From CAWEWH01 sp963812775 (GTDB lineage: Bacteria; Pseudomonadota; Alphaproteobacteria; Rhizobiales; Beijerinckiaceae), in assembly GCA_963812775.1 (NCBI GenBank), contig CAWEWH010000009.1, positions 372,001 to 436,000 on the forward strand: 64,000 nucleotides of DNA. The letters run 5' to 3'. Positions 18,370 to 27,508 of this stretch are shown piece by piece. Every line of letters begins with the position of its first letter. The first letter of the stretch is position 1. A program made the position numbers and the translations under genes. Under the pieces are notes generated by a model. It saw nothing but the letters and a program-made list of their open reading frames with translations, searched no databases and was not told the origin of the DNA.

Positions 18370-20667
18370 TCAATTCGATGGAGATTTTCGCCCGGCGCTG
18401 CACGGCGCCTGGTCGCCGGCGCCGAGCTCGCCGTCAAGGTCGATGCGCGCCGCCGCGGCAGCGAGCCCCTCGCGCGACACCCGGCCGATGGCCGCCGCCG
18501 CGTATCCGGCGGCCTTGAGCGCCGCGATGCACGCGCTGGCGCGCGCAGGCGGAAGCCCGGCCAGGAGACCGCCCGCGGTCTGCGGATCGAACAGGATGGC
18601 GAGGCCGGCGGTGTCCACGTCGCGCCCCAGCAGGCTTCGCAGTTCCAGATTCTCGGCAAGCAGCGTCGAGGCGGTGCCGGCGCGCGCCAGCTCGAGCACG
18701 CCCGCATAGAGCGGCACCGCAGCAAGATCGAGCTCGGCCGCGGCACCCGATGCCGCCAGCATCTCGCCGAGATGACCGGCAAGGCCGAAGCCGCTGATGT
18801 CGGTCATGGCGCGGGCGCCGTGCGCGACCAGCAGACGCGAGGCCTCGCCGTTGGAAACTCGCATGCCGGCGAGCGCCGCCTCGATCCACGGCGCGCGCGC
18901 CTTGGCGCGCATGGCGGCCGCGAACAGGATCGCGGTGCCGATGGGCTTGGTCACGACGAGCACGTCGCCCGCCTTCAGGCCGCCCTTGCGGACGGCGGCG
19001 TCGGGCGCGACTTCGCCGGTCACCGAGAGACCGAGCGCCATGTCGGCGCCTTCGCTGGAATGGCCGCCCACCAGCGCCACGCCTTCGCGGTCGAGAATGG
19101 CGCGGGCGCCGGCCAGAAGCTGGAACAGCATCTCCTCGACCTTGCCTGACGGGCCCGCCGGCGCCACCGCGACGGCGAGCGCATGGCGCGGCACGCCCCC
19201 CATGGCGAAGACGTCGTTGAGGCAATGGTTGGCCGTAATCTCGGCGAAGACGTAAGGGTCGTCCACGAAGGCGCGCAGGAAATCGACGGTCTGCACGAGA
19301 TGCCGCCCTTCGGCCGGCGCGATGATGGCGGCATCGTCGGGTCGGTCGAGGCCGACGACGACGCCCGGCGCACGCGACGGCGGCAGCTTGGCCAGCGCGC
19401 GTGACAGCGGCCCCGGGCCGATCTTTGCCGCGCAGCCGCCGCAGCGCATCTCGGCTTCCGGATCGGCATGCCGCGACACCGCCGCGGCAGCGCCCGACAT
19501 ACGCGCCACCAGCGTCTCCACGTCCTGGTATTTGCGCATCCAGCGCCGATCGATCCAGTTCTTGAGCGTCCACAGCCACGCGCCTTCCGCCTTCAGCGGC
19601 CCCCACGAGGCGACGGCGTAGCGCTCACCGGTGGTGATCAGCGCCAGATGCCGGCGCTGCGGCCGCCACCGCTTCGGCGCTTCCCCTCGCGCGCGGCGGC
19701 GCAAGTTCGCGGCGAGCGGCGGGCCGGCGCGGACCGCGAAGACGCCGGACTTCGGGCGCGGCGTCGCAACGAGGCCGGCGCAATCGCCGGCCGCGAACAC
19801 GTCGGGATCGTCGAGGACTTGCAGGGAGGCACCGACGGCGAGGAAGCCGCCCTTGTCGGTCGCCAATCCGGTCGCGGCGAGCCAGGGCGGCGGCGCCGCC
19901 TCCGTGGTGATGAGCACGGCGTCGGCGACGATCGCTGTGCCGTCCTTGAGGTGAACGCCACTGGCCGTCAGCTCGGCGACCGGGCGGCGCTCGTGAACGG
20001 CGATCTGCCTTGCGGCGAGAGCCCGGCGAAAGGCATCCTGCACGCGCCGGTTATGGCCTTCGAGGATGTCGCCGGCCGTCACCAGCGTGAAGGCGAATTC
20101 CGTTTCGCGCTGGCCGCGGGCGCGCGCGTCGGCGACGAGGCGGGTGCGGATCGAAAGCAAGAGCTCGACACCGCCTGCGCCGCCGCCCACGATGGCGATG
20201 CGGCGCGGCCCCCCGGCCTGCCGGCAGCGGGCTTCGAGGGCGGCGAATTTTTCCAGGAACGAGCCGATCGGCTTGACAGCGATGCCGTGCTCGGCGGCGC
20301 CCGCGATGGCATCGAGGGCCGGCGTGATGCCCACGTCGATGGAGACGAGGTCGTAGGCGATGGGCGGGCGGTCACGCAGCAGCACCTGCTTGCCGGCGCG
20401 ATCGAGGCCGATCGCCTCGGCATGAATGAGCCTCGTCCCGGTGGCGGCGGCAAGGCGCACGAGATCGATATGCGCCTCCTCGCGCGTATAGAGCCCGGCG
20501 ACGACACCCGGCAGCATGCCGGAATACGGCGTCTCCACTTCACGCGTGACGAGCGTGACGCGCACGCCCGGCTCCGGCCGCATGGCGAAGGCCTTCAGCA
20601 CGTGCACGTGCGCATGGCCCCCGCCGATGAGCACGATGTCGCTCGCGATGTTGCCGTGGCAATTCAT
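18370..20667 (-). CDS. selD: selenophosphate synthetase fused to an NDH-2-like FAD oxidoreductase
   Basis: A 765-residue bifunctional protein. Residues 1 to about 370 form a pyridine-nucleotide-disulfide oxidoreductase of the NADH dehydrogenase type: FAD site DIVLIGGGHAHVHVL at 10-24, NAD site RIAIVGGGAGGVELL near 156-170, and a second FAD motif VFAAGDCAGL near 290. Residues from about 405 are SelD, which makes selenophosphate from selenide and ATP: MRCGGCAAKIG contains C409, C412 and K415 at the Cys/Sec-Lys active site, then HCLNDVFAMGG and VGGHSSEGADMALG. The active site uses Cys, so it is not itself a selenoprotein. Start ATG 20665-20667 fits the Rossmann start; the frame is open further upstream but overlaps the previous gene. 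Such fusions are known in bacteria; the flavoprotein part is presumed to supply or handle reduced selenium. Confidence 0.92.
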   Translation of the reverse strand: MNCHGNIASDIVLIGGGHAHVHVLKAFAMRPEPGVRVTLVTREVETPYSGMLPGVVAGLYTREEAHIDLVRLAAATGTRLIHAEAIGLDRAGKQVLLRDRPPIAYDLVSIDVGITPALDAIAGAAEHGIAVKPIGSFLEKFAALEARCRQAGGPRRIAIVGGGAGGVELLLSIRTRLVADARARGQRETEFAFTLVTAGDILEGHNRRVQDAFRRALAARQIAVHERRPVAELTASGVHLKDGTAIVADAVLITTEAAPPPWLAATGLATDKGGFLAVGASLQVLDDPDVFAAGDCAGLVATPRPKSGVFAVRAGPPLAANLRRRARGEAPKRWRPQRRHLALITTGERYAVASWGPLKAEGAWLWTLKNWIDRRWMRKYQDVETLVARMSGAAAAVSRHADPEAEMRCGGCAAKIGPGPLSRALAKLPPSRAPGVVVGLDRPDDAAIIAPAEGRHLVQTVDFLRAFVDDPYVFAEITANHCLNDVFAMGGVPRHALAVAVAPAGPSGKVEEMLFQLLAGARAILDREGVALVGGHSSEGADMALGLSVTGEVAPDAAVRKGGLKAGDVLVVTKPIGTAILFAAAMRAKARAPWIEAALAGMRVSNGEASRLLVAHGARAMTDISGFGLAGHLGEMLAASGAAAELDLAAVPLYAGVLELARAGTASTLLAENLELRSLLGRDVDTAGLAILFDPQTAGGLLAGLPPARASACIAALKAAGYAAAAIGRVSREGLAAAAARIDLDGELGAGDQAPCSAGRKSPSN

Positions 20668-20668
20668 T

Positions 20669-21121
20669 CTACCCCGCCCGGCCCTTGTAGGCTTCCGCCG
20701 CGATCCAGGCCGAGAAGGCCGCAGCGACCGCAGCACCGGTGACGAGGCCTTGGCGCCAGTCGTCGCGCGCGGCACGCACGACGAGCATCCAGCCTGCGCC
20801 AAAGGCGTCGGTGTTGAGCAGCTCGGGCTTTTCGATGAGCGTCTCGTTGTGGGCCACGATGGTGCCGTCGAAGGCGGCGCGTGCCGCGCCCACCCACTTG
20901 CCGCATTCGATGACCGCGAAGGAGCGGCCCTTCTCGAAGTCGCGGCCGATGCGGGTCGGCGTGAACACGAGAACGTCGCCGGCAAGCTTCATGGCGATTG
21001 GCGTGAAGCCGACGCGGATCAGGCTGCCGTCGAGCGGCGCGTACCAGATCTGGTTGTCCACGTCATAGTGGAGATGATCCGGGTACTCGTGTTCCTCGAC
21101 GCGGGTCACGGGCGCGCTCAA
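20669..21121 (-). CDS. GcvH-like lipoyl-carrier protein
   Basis: A 150-residue protein of the glycine-cleavage H family. The barrel runs WYAPLDGSLIRVGFTPIA ... FAVIECGKWVGAARAAFDG ... ELLNTDAFGAGWMLVV; K75 in CGKWVG aligns with the lipoylated lysine of H protein (ESVKAAS). A hydrophobic stretch near the C-terminus (LVTGAAVAAAFSAWIAA) is atypical for H proteins. No glycine-cleavage genes (gcvT, gcvP) are nearby. Instead it sits between dsrE and selD, with a lipoate-ligase-like gene close by, so it is more likely a dedicated carrier like the LbpA proteins of sulfur oxidation. Start TTG 21119-21121 overlaps the dsrE stop (TTGA); GTG 21109 is an alternative. Confidence 0.75.
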   Translation of the reverse strand: MSAPVTRVEEHEYPDHLHYDVDNQIWYAPLDGSLIRVGFTPIAMKLAGDVLVFTPTRIGRDFEKGRSFAVIECGKWVGAARAAFDGTIVAHNETLIEKPELLNTDAFGAGWMLVVRAARDDWRQGLVTGAAVAAAFSAWIAAEAYKGRAG

Positions 21122-21495
21122 TAGGTGAGCACGCGGCATTCGCCGTCCATGATGTCCTTGATCATGGCGGCGGCGCCCATCATGCCGCTGCATTCGGGGA
21201 TGAGGTCGCTCTCCGACTTGCCGCTGAGCTCGAGATTGGCCGGGCAGGCCCAGAAGCGCGCGCCTTGATCATGCGCCTCCTTGATCCAGTCATAGACGGT
21301 CTTCGGCTCTCCCTCCTTGAGCCGCAGGGCGTCGGCGACGCCCTTGTACATCAGCTTGCCGGCGGTGGCTGTGCAGACGACGTCGACCTCGTAGTCCATC
21401 GCAGCAGCAACCGCAGCGTGATAGAACGGCGCGCCGAGCTCCTCGACGTTGCGCGGGTCGGTGTTCATCAGCACGACGATGAGGCGCTTGCTCAT
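21118..21495 (-). CDS. DsrE-family protein
   Basis: A 125-residue DsrE/DsrF-like Rossmann-type protein (MSKRLIVVLMNTDPRNVEEL ... AAAMDYEVDVVCTATAGKLM ... MMGAAAMIKDIMDGECRVLTY). Proteins of this fold carry persulfide sulfur on a cysteine; candidates here are the Cys in VVCTATA, FWACPANLEL, LIPECSGMMG and GECRVL, of which ACPAN and PECSG lie in the usual active-site loops. Its stop overlaps the start of the lipoyl-carrier gene. A role in moving sulfur or selenium in the SelD operon is inferred from context. Confidence 0.8.
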   Translation of the reverse strand: MSKRLIVVLMNTDPRNVEELGAPFYHAAVAAAMDYEVDVVCTATAGKLMYKGVADALRLKEGEPKTVYDWIKEAHDQGARFWACPANLELSGKSESDLIPECSGMMGAAAMIKDIMDGECRVLTY

Positions 21496-21504
21496 GCGCG
21501 GCCT

Positions 21505-21566
21505 CCACCCTCCCCTTGAGGGGGAGGGTCGATCGCAGCGAGCGAGGCGAAGCGCGATCGGGGTGG
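21505..21566. repeat. GC-rich palindromic repeat, copy A
   Basis: Contains the hairpin ccctccccttgagggggagg followed by gatcgc...gcgatc and a final ggggtgg that mirrors the leading ccaccc. It lies just 5' of dsrE, in the only gap inside the lplA-dsrE-gcvH-selD run. Copy B is in inverted orientation at 21594-21653. Confidence 0.65.
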
Positions 21567-21573
21567 GGCGAAT

Positions 21574-22365
21574 TCACTTGACGTTCTCATGGTCACCCCA
21601 CCCCGGCTCGAACGCTGCGCGTTCTCGCCGACCCTCCCCCTCCAGGGGAGGGTGATCCCCGTCCTCGCTGAGCCACTCTCCGACGAACCGCTCTTCCGTC
21701 GCCGTCATCTCGGCCGGCGCGAAGGCGCAATCCCAATGCCGCGCGAGACCCTCGAGCAGCGCTGCCTTCACGTCGGCCAGCGGCGGCGTGCGGCCGAGAC
21801 ATTGGGCGAGGCTGGTGAGGCGTTGCGCCACGGCGGCAGGATCAGGCAGACCGAGCACTGCTGCCATCTCGGCCGCATCGAATGTGATGAGGATGGTGCC
21901 CTGCTGGACGATGGTGCGCCCCGCGACGGAACCGCTGGAGCCGCCGATCTTGCGCCCATCGACGGTCACATCGCCGGGCGGCCGAAAGCGGGCCGCCACG
22001 CCAAGCCGCGCAAGGCCGGCGGCGACGCCGGACGAGATGCGCGCGGCAATGTCGTCGAGCCCGCCGCCAAAGCGGTGGCGGCCGGCCACCACCTCCCACA
22101 CGAGAACGCCGGGGCTCATATAGACGGCGCCGCCACCGGTGACGCGCCGTGCCACCTCGACGTTGCGCGCCCGGCACGCGTCGAGATCGACCGCGGCGGC
22201 CGGCGTCTGGCTTTGGCCGATGAGCACCGAGCGTCCGTAGCGGCAGAGCCGCAGCGTGTCGCCGATCTGGCCCTTGCCGTGCAGCTCCGCGAGCACCGCC
22301 GTCACCGCGATGTTGCGCCGCGCCGACGCGAGCCCCGTGTCGATGAGGCGCAGCGGCTCGCTCAT
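21574..22365 (-). CDS. lipoate-protein ligase A-like protein
   Basis: A 263-residue member of the biotin/lipoate protein ligase fold. Family motifs: RRVTGGGAVYMSPGVLVWEV (the lipoate-site R-x2-GGGAV loop), the catalytic lysine in VTVDGRKIGGSSG, and QQGTILITFD. It lacks the C-terminal accessory domain of E. coli LplA, which fits either a single-domain ligase or a lipoyl/octanoyl transferase. The start ATG 22363-22365 overlaps the stop of the upstream small gene (ATGA). The last 25 or so residues are encoded by palindromic repeat copy B, so the C-terminus is probably an accretion. The neighbouring GcvH-like protein is its likely substrate. Confidence 0.8.
   Translation of the reverse strand: MSEPLRLIDTGLASARRNIAVTAVLAELHGKGQIGDTLRLCRYGRSVLIGQSQTPAAAVDLDACRARNVEVARRVTGGGAVYMSPGVLVWEVVAGRHRFGGGLDDIAARISSGVAAGLARLGVAARFRPPGDVTVDGRKIGGSSGSVAGRTIVQQGTILITFDAAEMAAVLGLPDPAAVAQRLTSLAQCLGRTPPLADVKAALLEGLARHWDCAFAPAEMTATEERFVGEWLSEDGDHPPLEGEGRRERAAFEPGWGDHENVK
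21594..21653. repeat. GC-rich palindromic repeat, copy B (inverted relative to A)
   Basis: Reverse-complementing this segment gives the same order of elements as copy A: an accctcccctggaggggg hairpin, gggtcg, and a terminal ggggtgggg. It forms the 3' coding end of the lipoate-ligase-like gene. Copies A and B flank the gene's stop codon as a converging pair. Confidence 0.65.
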
Positions 22366-22757
22366 TGCGGCGTCACCTCGTCGATGCGCATGCGCCGTCC
22401 CCACTTGTCGAAGAAGTGGCCCTCGTTGAGGACGAGGCGGTCGTCGTCAAGGCGCGCCTCGAGCTCGCGCAGCCTGAGCCGCGCGGTGGGGTTGTCGAGG
22501 GGATGGCCGTCACCGCTCGTCATCGGGAAGAAGGCGGCGCCGTGCCAGTCGGCGCCGGAACCCGCGAACATGATGACGATCTCGCCCCAGGTGACCTCGG
22601 TGCCGATGACGTTGAAGTAGGTGGAGCAGAGCGGCGTCACCTGCGTCTCATCGATGGCGACCAGGATGGCGAAGGCCGTGAAGGAACCGCGCGCGGCAAA
22701 TTCGTCCGCGAGCCAGGGCTCGAAATCGTTGCCGCGATTGGCCTCAGAAATCGACAA
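22362..22757 (-). CDS. unrecognised 131-residue protein in the Sec island
   Basis: The frame ENRGNDFEPWLADEF-like region to GRRMRIDEVTPQ is open and overlaps both neighbours: a TTG at 22755-22757 straddles the upstream stop, and the stop overlaps the next ATG. Visible features: an acidic, aromatic-rich fold, two hydrophobic strands (FTAFAILVAI, WGEIVIMFAG) and a single Cys in TPLCSTYF. No membrane helix or known motif is recognisable. The tight overlaps say it is co-translated with the lipoate-ligase-like gene and the 150-residue gene, so it probably serves the same process. TTG is the only plausible start before Met-Phe-Ala in mid-protein. Confidence 0.6.
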   Translation of the reverse strand: MSISEANRGNDFEPWLADEFAARGSFTAFAILVAIDETQVTPLCSTYFNVIGTEVTWGEIVIMFAGSGADWHGAAFFPMTSGDGHPLDNPTARLRLRELEARLDDDRLVLNEGHFFDKWGRRMRIDEVTPQ

Positions 22758-23196
22758 GCGGCGTCTCCGGCATGTAGTGCTCGAACAGCGTCCAGAACGG
22801 TGTGGTGCGGGTCGAGGCGTACCAGGCCTCGAATTCGCCGAGCGCCGCGTCGACCGGCTGCGGCGGTGCCTCGGCGGGCGGCGCGAAGCTGAAGAACACC
22901 GCCCGCGCCACCGGCGCGAAGCGGTCGAGCACCTCGGTGCGCGCCTCGCTGTCCGTGTCCCAGCCGAGACGGCTGCGCAAGGCGGCCTGCGCGCGGCCGA
23001 CGGCGATGTCGGCGTCCTCGGCATCCGCCACCACCTCGGCGACGGCGCGCATGAGATTGAGCCTGCGGAACGCGACGGCGCGCTCCTTCTGCAGGGTGCC
23101 GGTGCGTTCCGCCGTCTCGCGGCGGAAGCGTTCCTCGGCGGCCTCCGCCTCTTCGGCTGCCGCTTCCAGCAGGTCGAGGAACGGTGCCGTGATCAT
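22744..23196 (-). CDS. unrecognised 150-residue protein following tRNA-Sec
   Basis: Starts at ATG 23194-23196, 24 bases after the tRNA-Sec gene. The N-terminal 50 residues are a strongly charged helix (LLEAAAEEAEAAEERFRRE) likely to form a coiled coil, followed by a helical region (LNLMRAVAEVVADAEDADIA) and a compact C-terminal part with WYASTRTTPFWTLFEHYMPE. No cysteines, signal peptide or known domain. The same reading frame is open back through the tRNA into selB, but a separate start here is far more likely. It is the first gene of an overlapping run with the 131-residue and lipoate-ligase-like genes. Confidence 0.65.
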   Translation of the reverse strand: MITAPFLDLLEAAAEEAEAAEERFRRETAERTGTLQKERAVAFRRLNLMRAVAEVVADAEDADIAVGRAQAALRSRLGWDTDSEARTEVLDRFAPVARAVFFSFAPPAEAPPQPVDAALGEFEAWYASTRTTPFWTLFEHYMPETPLVDF

Positions 23197-23219
23197 CGGC
23201 GCTCTCCGCGCCGGAGGGA

Positions 23220-23316
23220 TGGCGGAAGAGAATGGGAGTCGAACCCACCAAGGACCGTCTCGCGGCCCCTCTCGGATTTGAAGTCCGATGCGTTCACCGG
23301 GAACGCGCTCTCTTCC
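23220..23316 (-). tRNA. selC: tRNA-Sec (anticodon TCA)
   Basis: An 8-bp acceptor stem (GGAAGAGA with TCTCTTCC), an extended D stem, an anticodon stem TCGGA-CTTCAAA-TCCGA with the UGA-reading anticodon TCA, a long variable arm and the T arm GGGTTCGACTCCC. The discriminator G and CCA (to 23220) are encoded. The length of about 93 plus CCA is typical of selenocysteine tRNA. It lies between selB and the 150-residue gene on the same strand and is probably processed out of the operon transcript. Confidence 0.96.
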
Positions 23317-23344
23317 ATTGCTTTGCGCCTCGGTCGACGCGTCG

Positions 23345-25273
23345 TCACCAACGCGAAACAGATCGAGGCGATGCCTGTTGATGCGCCGCTGGTCGCCACG
23401 GCGCAATGTGACTCCGTGGCGGTCGAAGAATTCGAGGATCTGGATCGCCACCTTGCGGCCGTTCTCCATCTGGTCGCGGAACTGTGCCGCCACGAACTCG
23501 CCGTTCTGCGCCTGCGCAGCGAGGCCGGCCGCAATGCCCACCATCTCGGCCACCGTGGCGCGCAGGAAAAAGTGATCGTGCGCCACCTCGTCGACCTTGC
23601 CCATGCGGCTGAGCAGCTTCATGAGCTTGCGCACGTCGGCCTCCGGCGCACCGAGGAGCCCGGCCATGTCGCGCACGCGCGGCGGCCGGAAGCGCTCGGC
23701 GCCCGAGAGCAGCGGCGCGATGCGCCCCCACAGGCGCTCGTCGGCCGGCACGAGGCGCACCACGTGGCTGGCGAGACGCACCCAGGCGCCGTCAAGCGCG
23801 ATTTCTCCTGAACGAACAAGGCCTTGCAGCAGCGAAAGGAAGGCCGGCGCCGGCAGCCGCGGCTCGCTCTGCAATCGCAGCTTCTCGAGGCCGATGCCGG
23901 CGAGATCGGCATTCTCGGTGTGGAATGCGGCCGAGTGTGGCCATCAGCGTACGCTTCAGGTTGAGCCAGGTCGCGGCGCTCACCCCGAACATCTCATCTT
24001 TGCCGGCGATGCGCACCACGTCGAGCGCCGCCACGATGCGGGTAAGCTCGTCGTCGGAAAGCGCCCGGTCGCGCGCAAAGCCCGTGAGATCGACATAGCC
24101 CGGCGTGCGCTCGAGCAGCGCTTGCAAGGCGTGCTCCGGCGCCTCGTGCGCCATTGCCTCGAGCTGCGAAAAGCGCGCCGGCGTGCGCCGGCGGCGCGTC
24201 GGCGCCCTGAGGTCGAGGAAACGCCCGCCGCCGATGGTGCGCTGCGCGGAGGTATCGCGCAGCACGAAACGATCTCCCGCCACCGCCGCGATAGGTTCCT
24301 CCAGCACGAGCTGCACACGCCGCTCGGTGCCCGGCGCCAGAGGCTCGTCCTCGAGCAGCACGATGCGGCCGGCGACATCGGTAGCGGCATGATGGAGGCG
24401 CACCGGCAGCCATTGCGTCACCGCGCGCGTCTCGCTCGCCAGAAGCCTGAGGGTCGCGTCGATGCGCGCCGTCGGCGCATGCAGCACGGGGTCGAGCACC
24501 ACGTCGCCGCGCCGGATCGCCTCCTTGGCGATGCCCTCGCCGGCGAGATTGAGCGCGCAACGCTGGCCCGCCTCGCCGCGCTCTGTCGGGCGGTTCTGGG
24601 CGTGAATGGCGCGCACGCGGGCGGACAGCCCCGACGGGCTGACGCTGACGCGATCGCCGACGTGGACCGCGCCGGACAGCACCGTGCCGGTCACCACCGT
24701 GCCGGCGCCGGCGAGCGTAAAGGAACGGTCGACGGCGAGCCGGAAGCGTCCACCGGCAGCGCGCTGAGTGAAGGCATGCGCCGCCGCGAAGAGATGATTG
24801 CGCAGATCCTCGACGCCCTCGCCTGTGACGACCGAGACCGGCATGACTGGGATGCCGTTGAGCGGCGTCGCGGCGAGCGCCTGGGCGATGCCGGCCGCGA
24901 CGTTGGCACGCTCCGCTTCCGGCTTGAGGTCGGCCTTGGTGAGCGCCACGACGCCACGGCTGATGCCGAGCAGCGTCACGATGGCGAGATGCTCCAGGGT
25001 CTGGGGCATGACGCCGTCGTCGGCCGCCACTACGAGGAGCACGAAATCGATGCCGCTGGCGCCGGCCAGCATGGTGTGCACGAAGCGCTCGTGGCCCGGC
25101 ACGTCGACGAAGCCGAGCACCGAGCCATCCGGCGCCGGCAGGTACGCGAAGCCGAGATCGATGGAAATGCCGCGCGCCTTTTCTTCCTTGAGTCGGTCGG
25201 TGTCGACGCCGGTGAGCGCCTTCACCAGCGACGTCTTGCCGTGGTCGATATGGCCGGCGGTGCCGATGATCAT
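23345..25273 (-). CDS. selB: selenocysteine-specific elongation factor SelB, one internal frameshift
   Basis: A GTPase that binds Sec-tRNA and the SECIS hairpin. From ATG 25271-25273: G1 GTAGHIDHGKTSLVKAL, G3 VDVPGHERF and G4 LTKADL, then beta-barrel domains 2-3 (NRPTERGEAGQRCALNL) and the winged-helix C-terminus ending ILEFFDRHGVTLRRGDQRR. One extra G near 23935 splits the gene: removing it joins LNLKRTLMATL to AAFHTENADLAGIGLEKLRL. After RLDLF at about 23356 the frame has no stop and runs through tRNA-Sec to 22744; a stop in a neighbouring frame at 23345-23347 is the likely original end, implying a second indel. About 640 residues. Its start overlaps the end of the Sel1-repeat gene. Confidence 0.88.
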
Positions 25274-26064
25274 GACGGCCGCTCCCGCGGCGGCTGCTCT
25301 GGGGGTCCTGGGCGCGCTGCTCGGCCGCGATGATCTCCTCCCAGGTGAGCGCCGCCCGCGCCGGGTCGAGGAACGGTGTCGCGAGGGCGCTGCCGCCGGC
25401 CGTGGCGCGCAACAGCCAGGCGAGTGCCGCGACCCCGTCGCGCTCGACGCCGGCGCCCAGGAAATGCGCGGCACCCAGCATGGCCTGGCCGTCGGCATCG
25501 CCGTCGGCCGCGGCCTTCGTCCACCACGTTGCGGCGAGCGCCGGATCACGCTCGACGCCCAGCGCATCGTGGAAGATCATGCCGAGGCGCGTCATCGACG
25601 CGGCAACGCCCTTGGCGGCCGCCGCCTCGGCCCAGCGGCGCGCCTCGGTCACGTCGCCGGGAATGCATTCGCCCTCGAGCAGCATCCAGCTCAGCATGTC
25701 GGCGGCCGGCGCGTCGCCCTCCTCGGCGGCGGCGCGATAGAGCGCAGCCGCCCTGTCGTAGTCCGGCTCGACGCCCTCGCCCTTGAAGTAGAGCGCCGCA
25801 AGGTTGCGCCGCCCGACCGGATCGCCCGCCTCGGCCGCGAGCGTCAGCCACTGGAAGGCGAGATCGGGATCGCGCTCGACCCCGAGCCCTTCGGCGAAGC
25901 AGGCGCCGATATTGTTCTGGGCGCGGGGCACGCCGGCATGCGCCAGGGGATTCCAGATCGCGAGCGCCGTCTCGTAGTCGCCGCGCTCGGCGGCATCGTG
26001 CGCCTCAGCGAGGCGCGCGGCGGCGTCAGTCGCGGCCGGCGGCCGCTCGCGGCGCACCAGGCGG

Positions 26065-26078
<14 letters not shown>
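25270..26078 (-). CDS. Sel1-like tetratricopeptide-repeat protein, probable frameshift near its end
   Basis: Starts at ATG 26076-26078 behind GGAGG and overlaps the selA stop by 14 bases. It consists of SEL1-type 36-residue helical repeats: GVPRAQNNIGACFAEGLGVE, GRRNLAALYFKGEGVEPDYD, ASMTRLGMIFHDALGVERD, GQAMLGAAHFLGAGVERDG. There is no signal peptide. In the sequence as given the frame does not stop but continues out of phase through selB to 23994. At the five-G run 25301-25305 one missing base would redirect translation to a TGA at 25270-25272 that overlaps the selB start, the normal coupling seen elsewhere in this operon. Despite the name, Sel1 repeats have no known link to selenium; the gene is often found here as a scaffold-type protein. 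Confidence 0.7.
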
Positions 26079-27501
<1,423 letters not shown>

Positions 27502-27508
27502 GGCGGCC

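Noticed and set aside
20669..21121. A glycine-cleavage H protein for serine/glycine metabolism
   Set aside because: No gcvT or gcvP is nearby, a hydrophobic C-terminal extension is present, and the gene is coupled to dsrE and selD.
22744..23874. A fusion of SelB with the downstream 150-residue protein
   Set aside because: The joining segment would have to be encoded by the tRNA-Sec gene, and the downstream protein has its own ATG.
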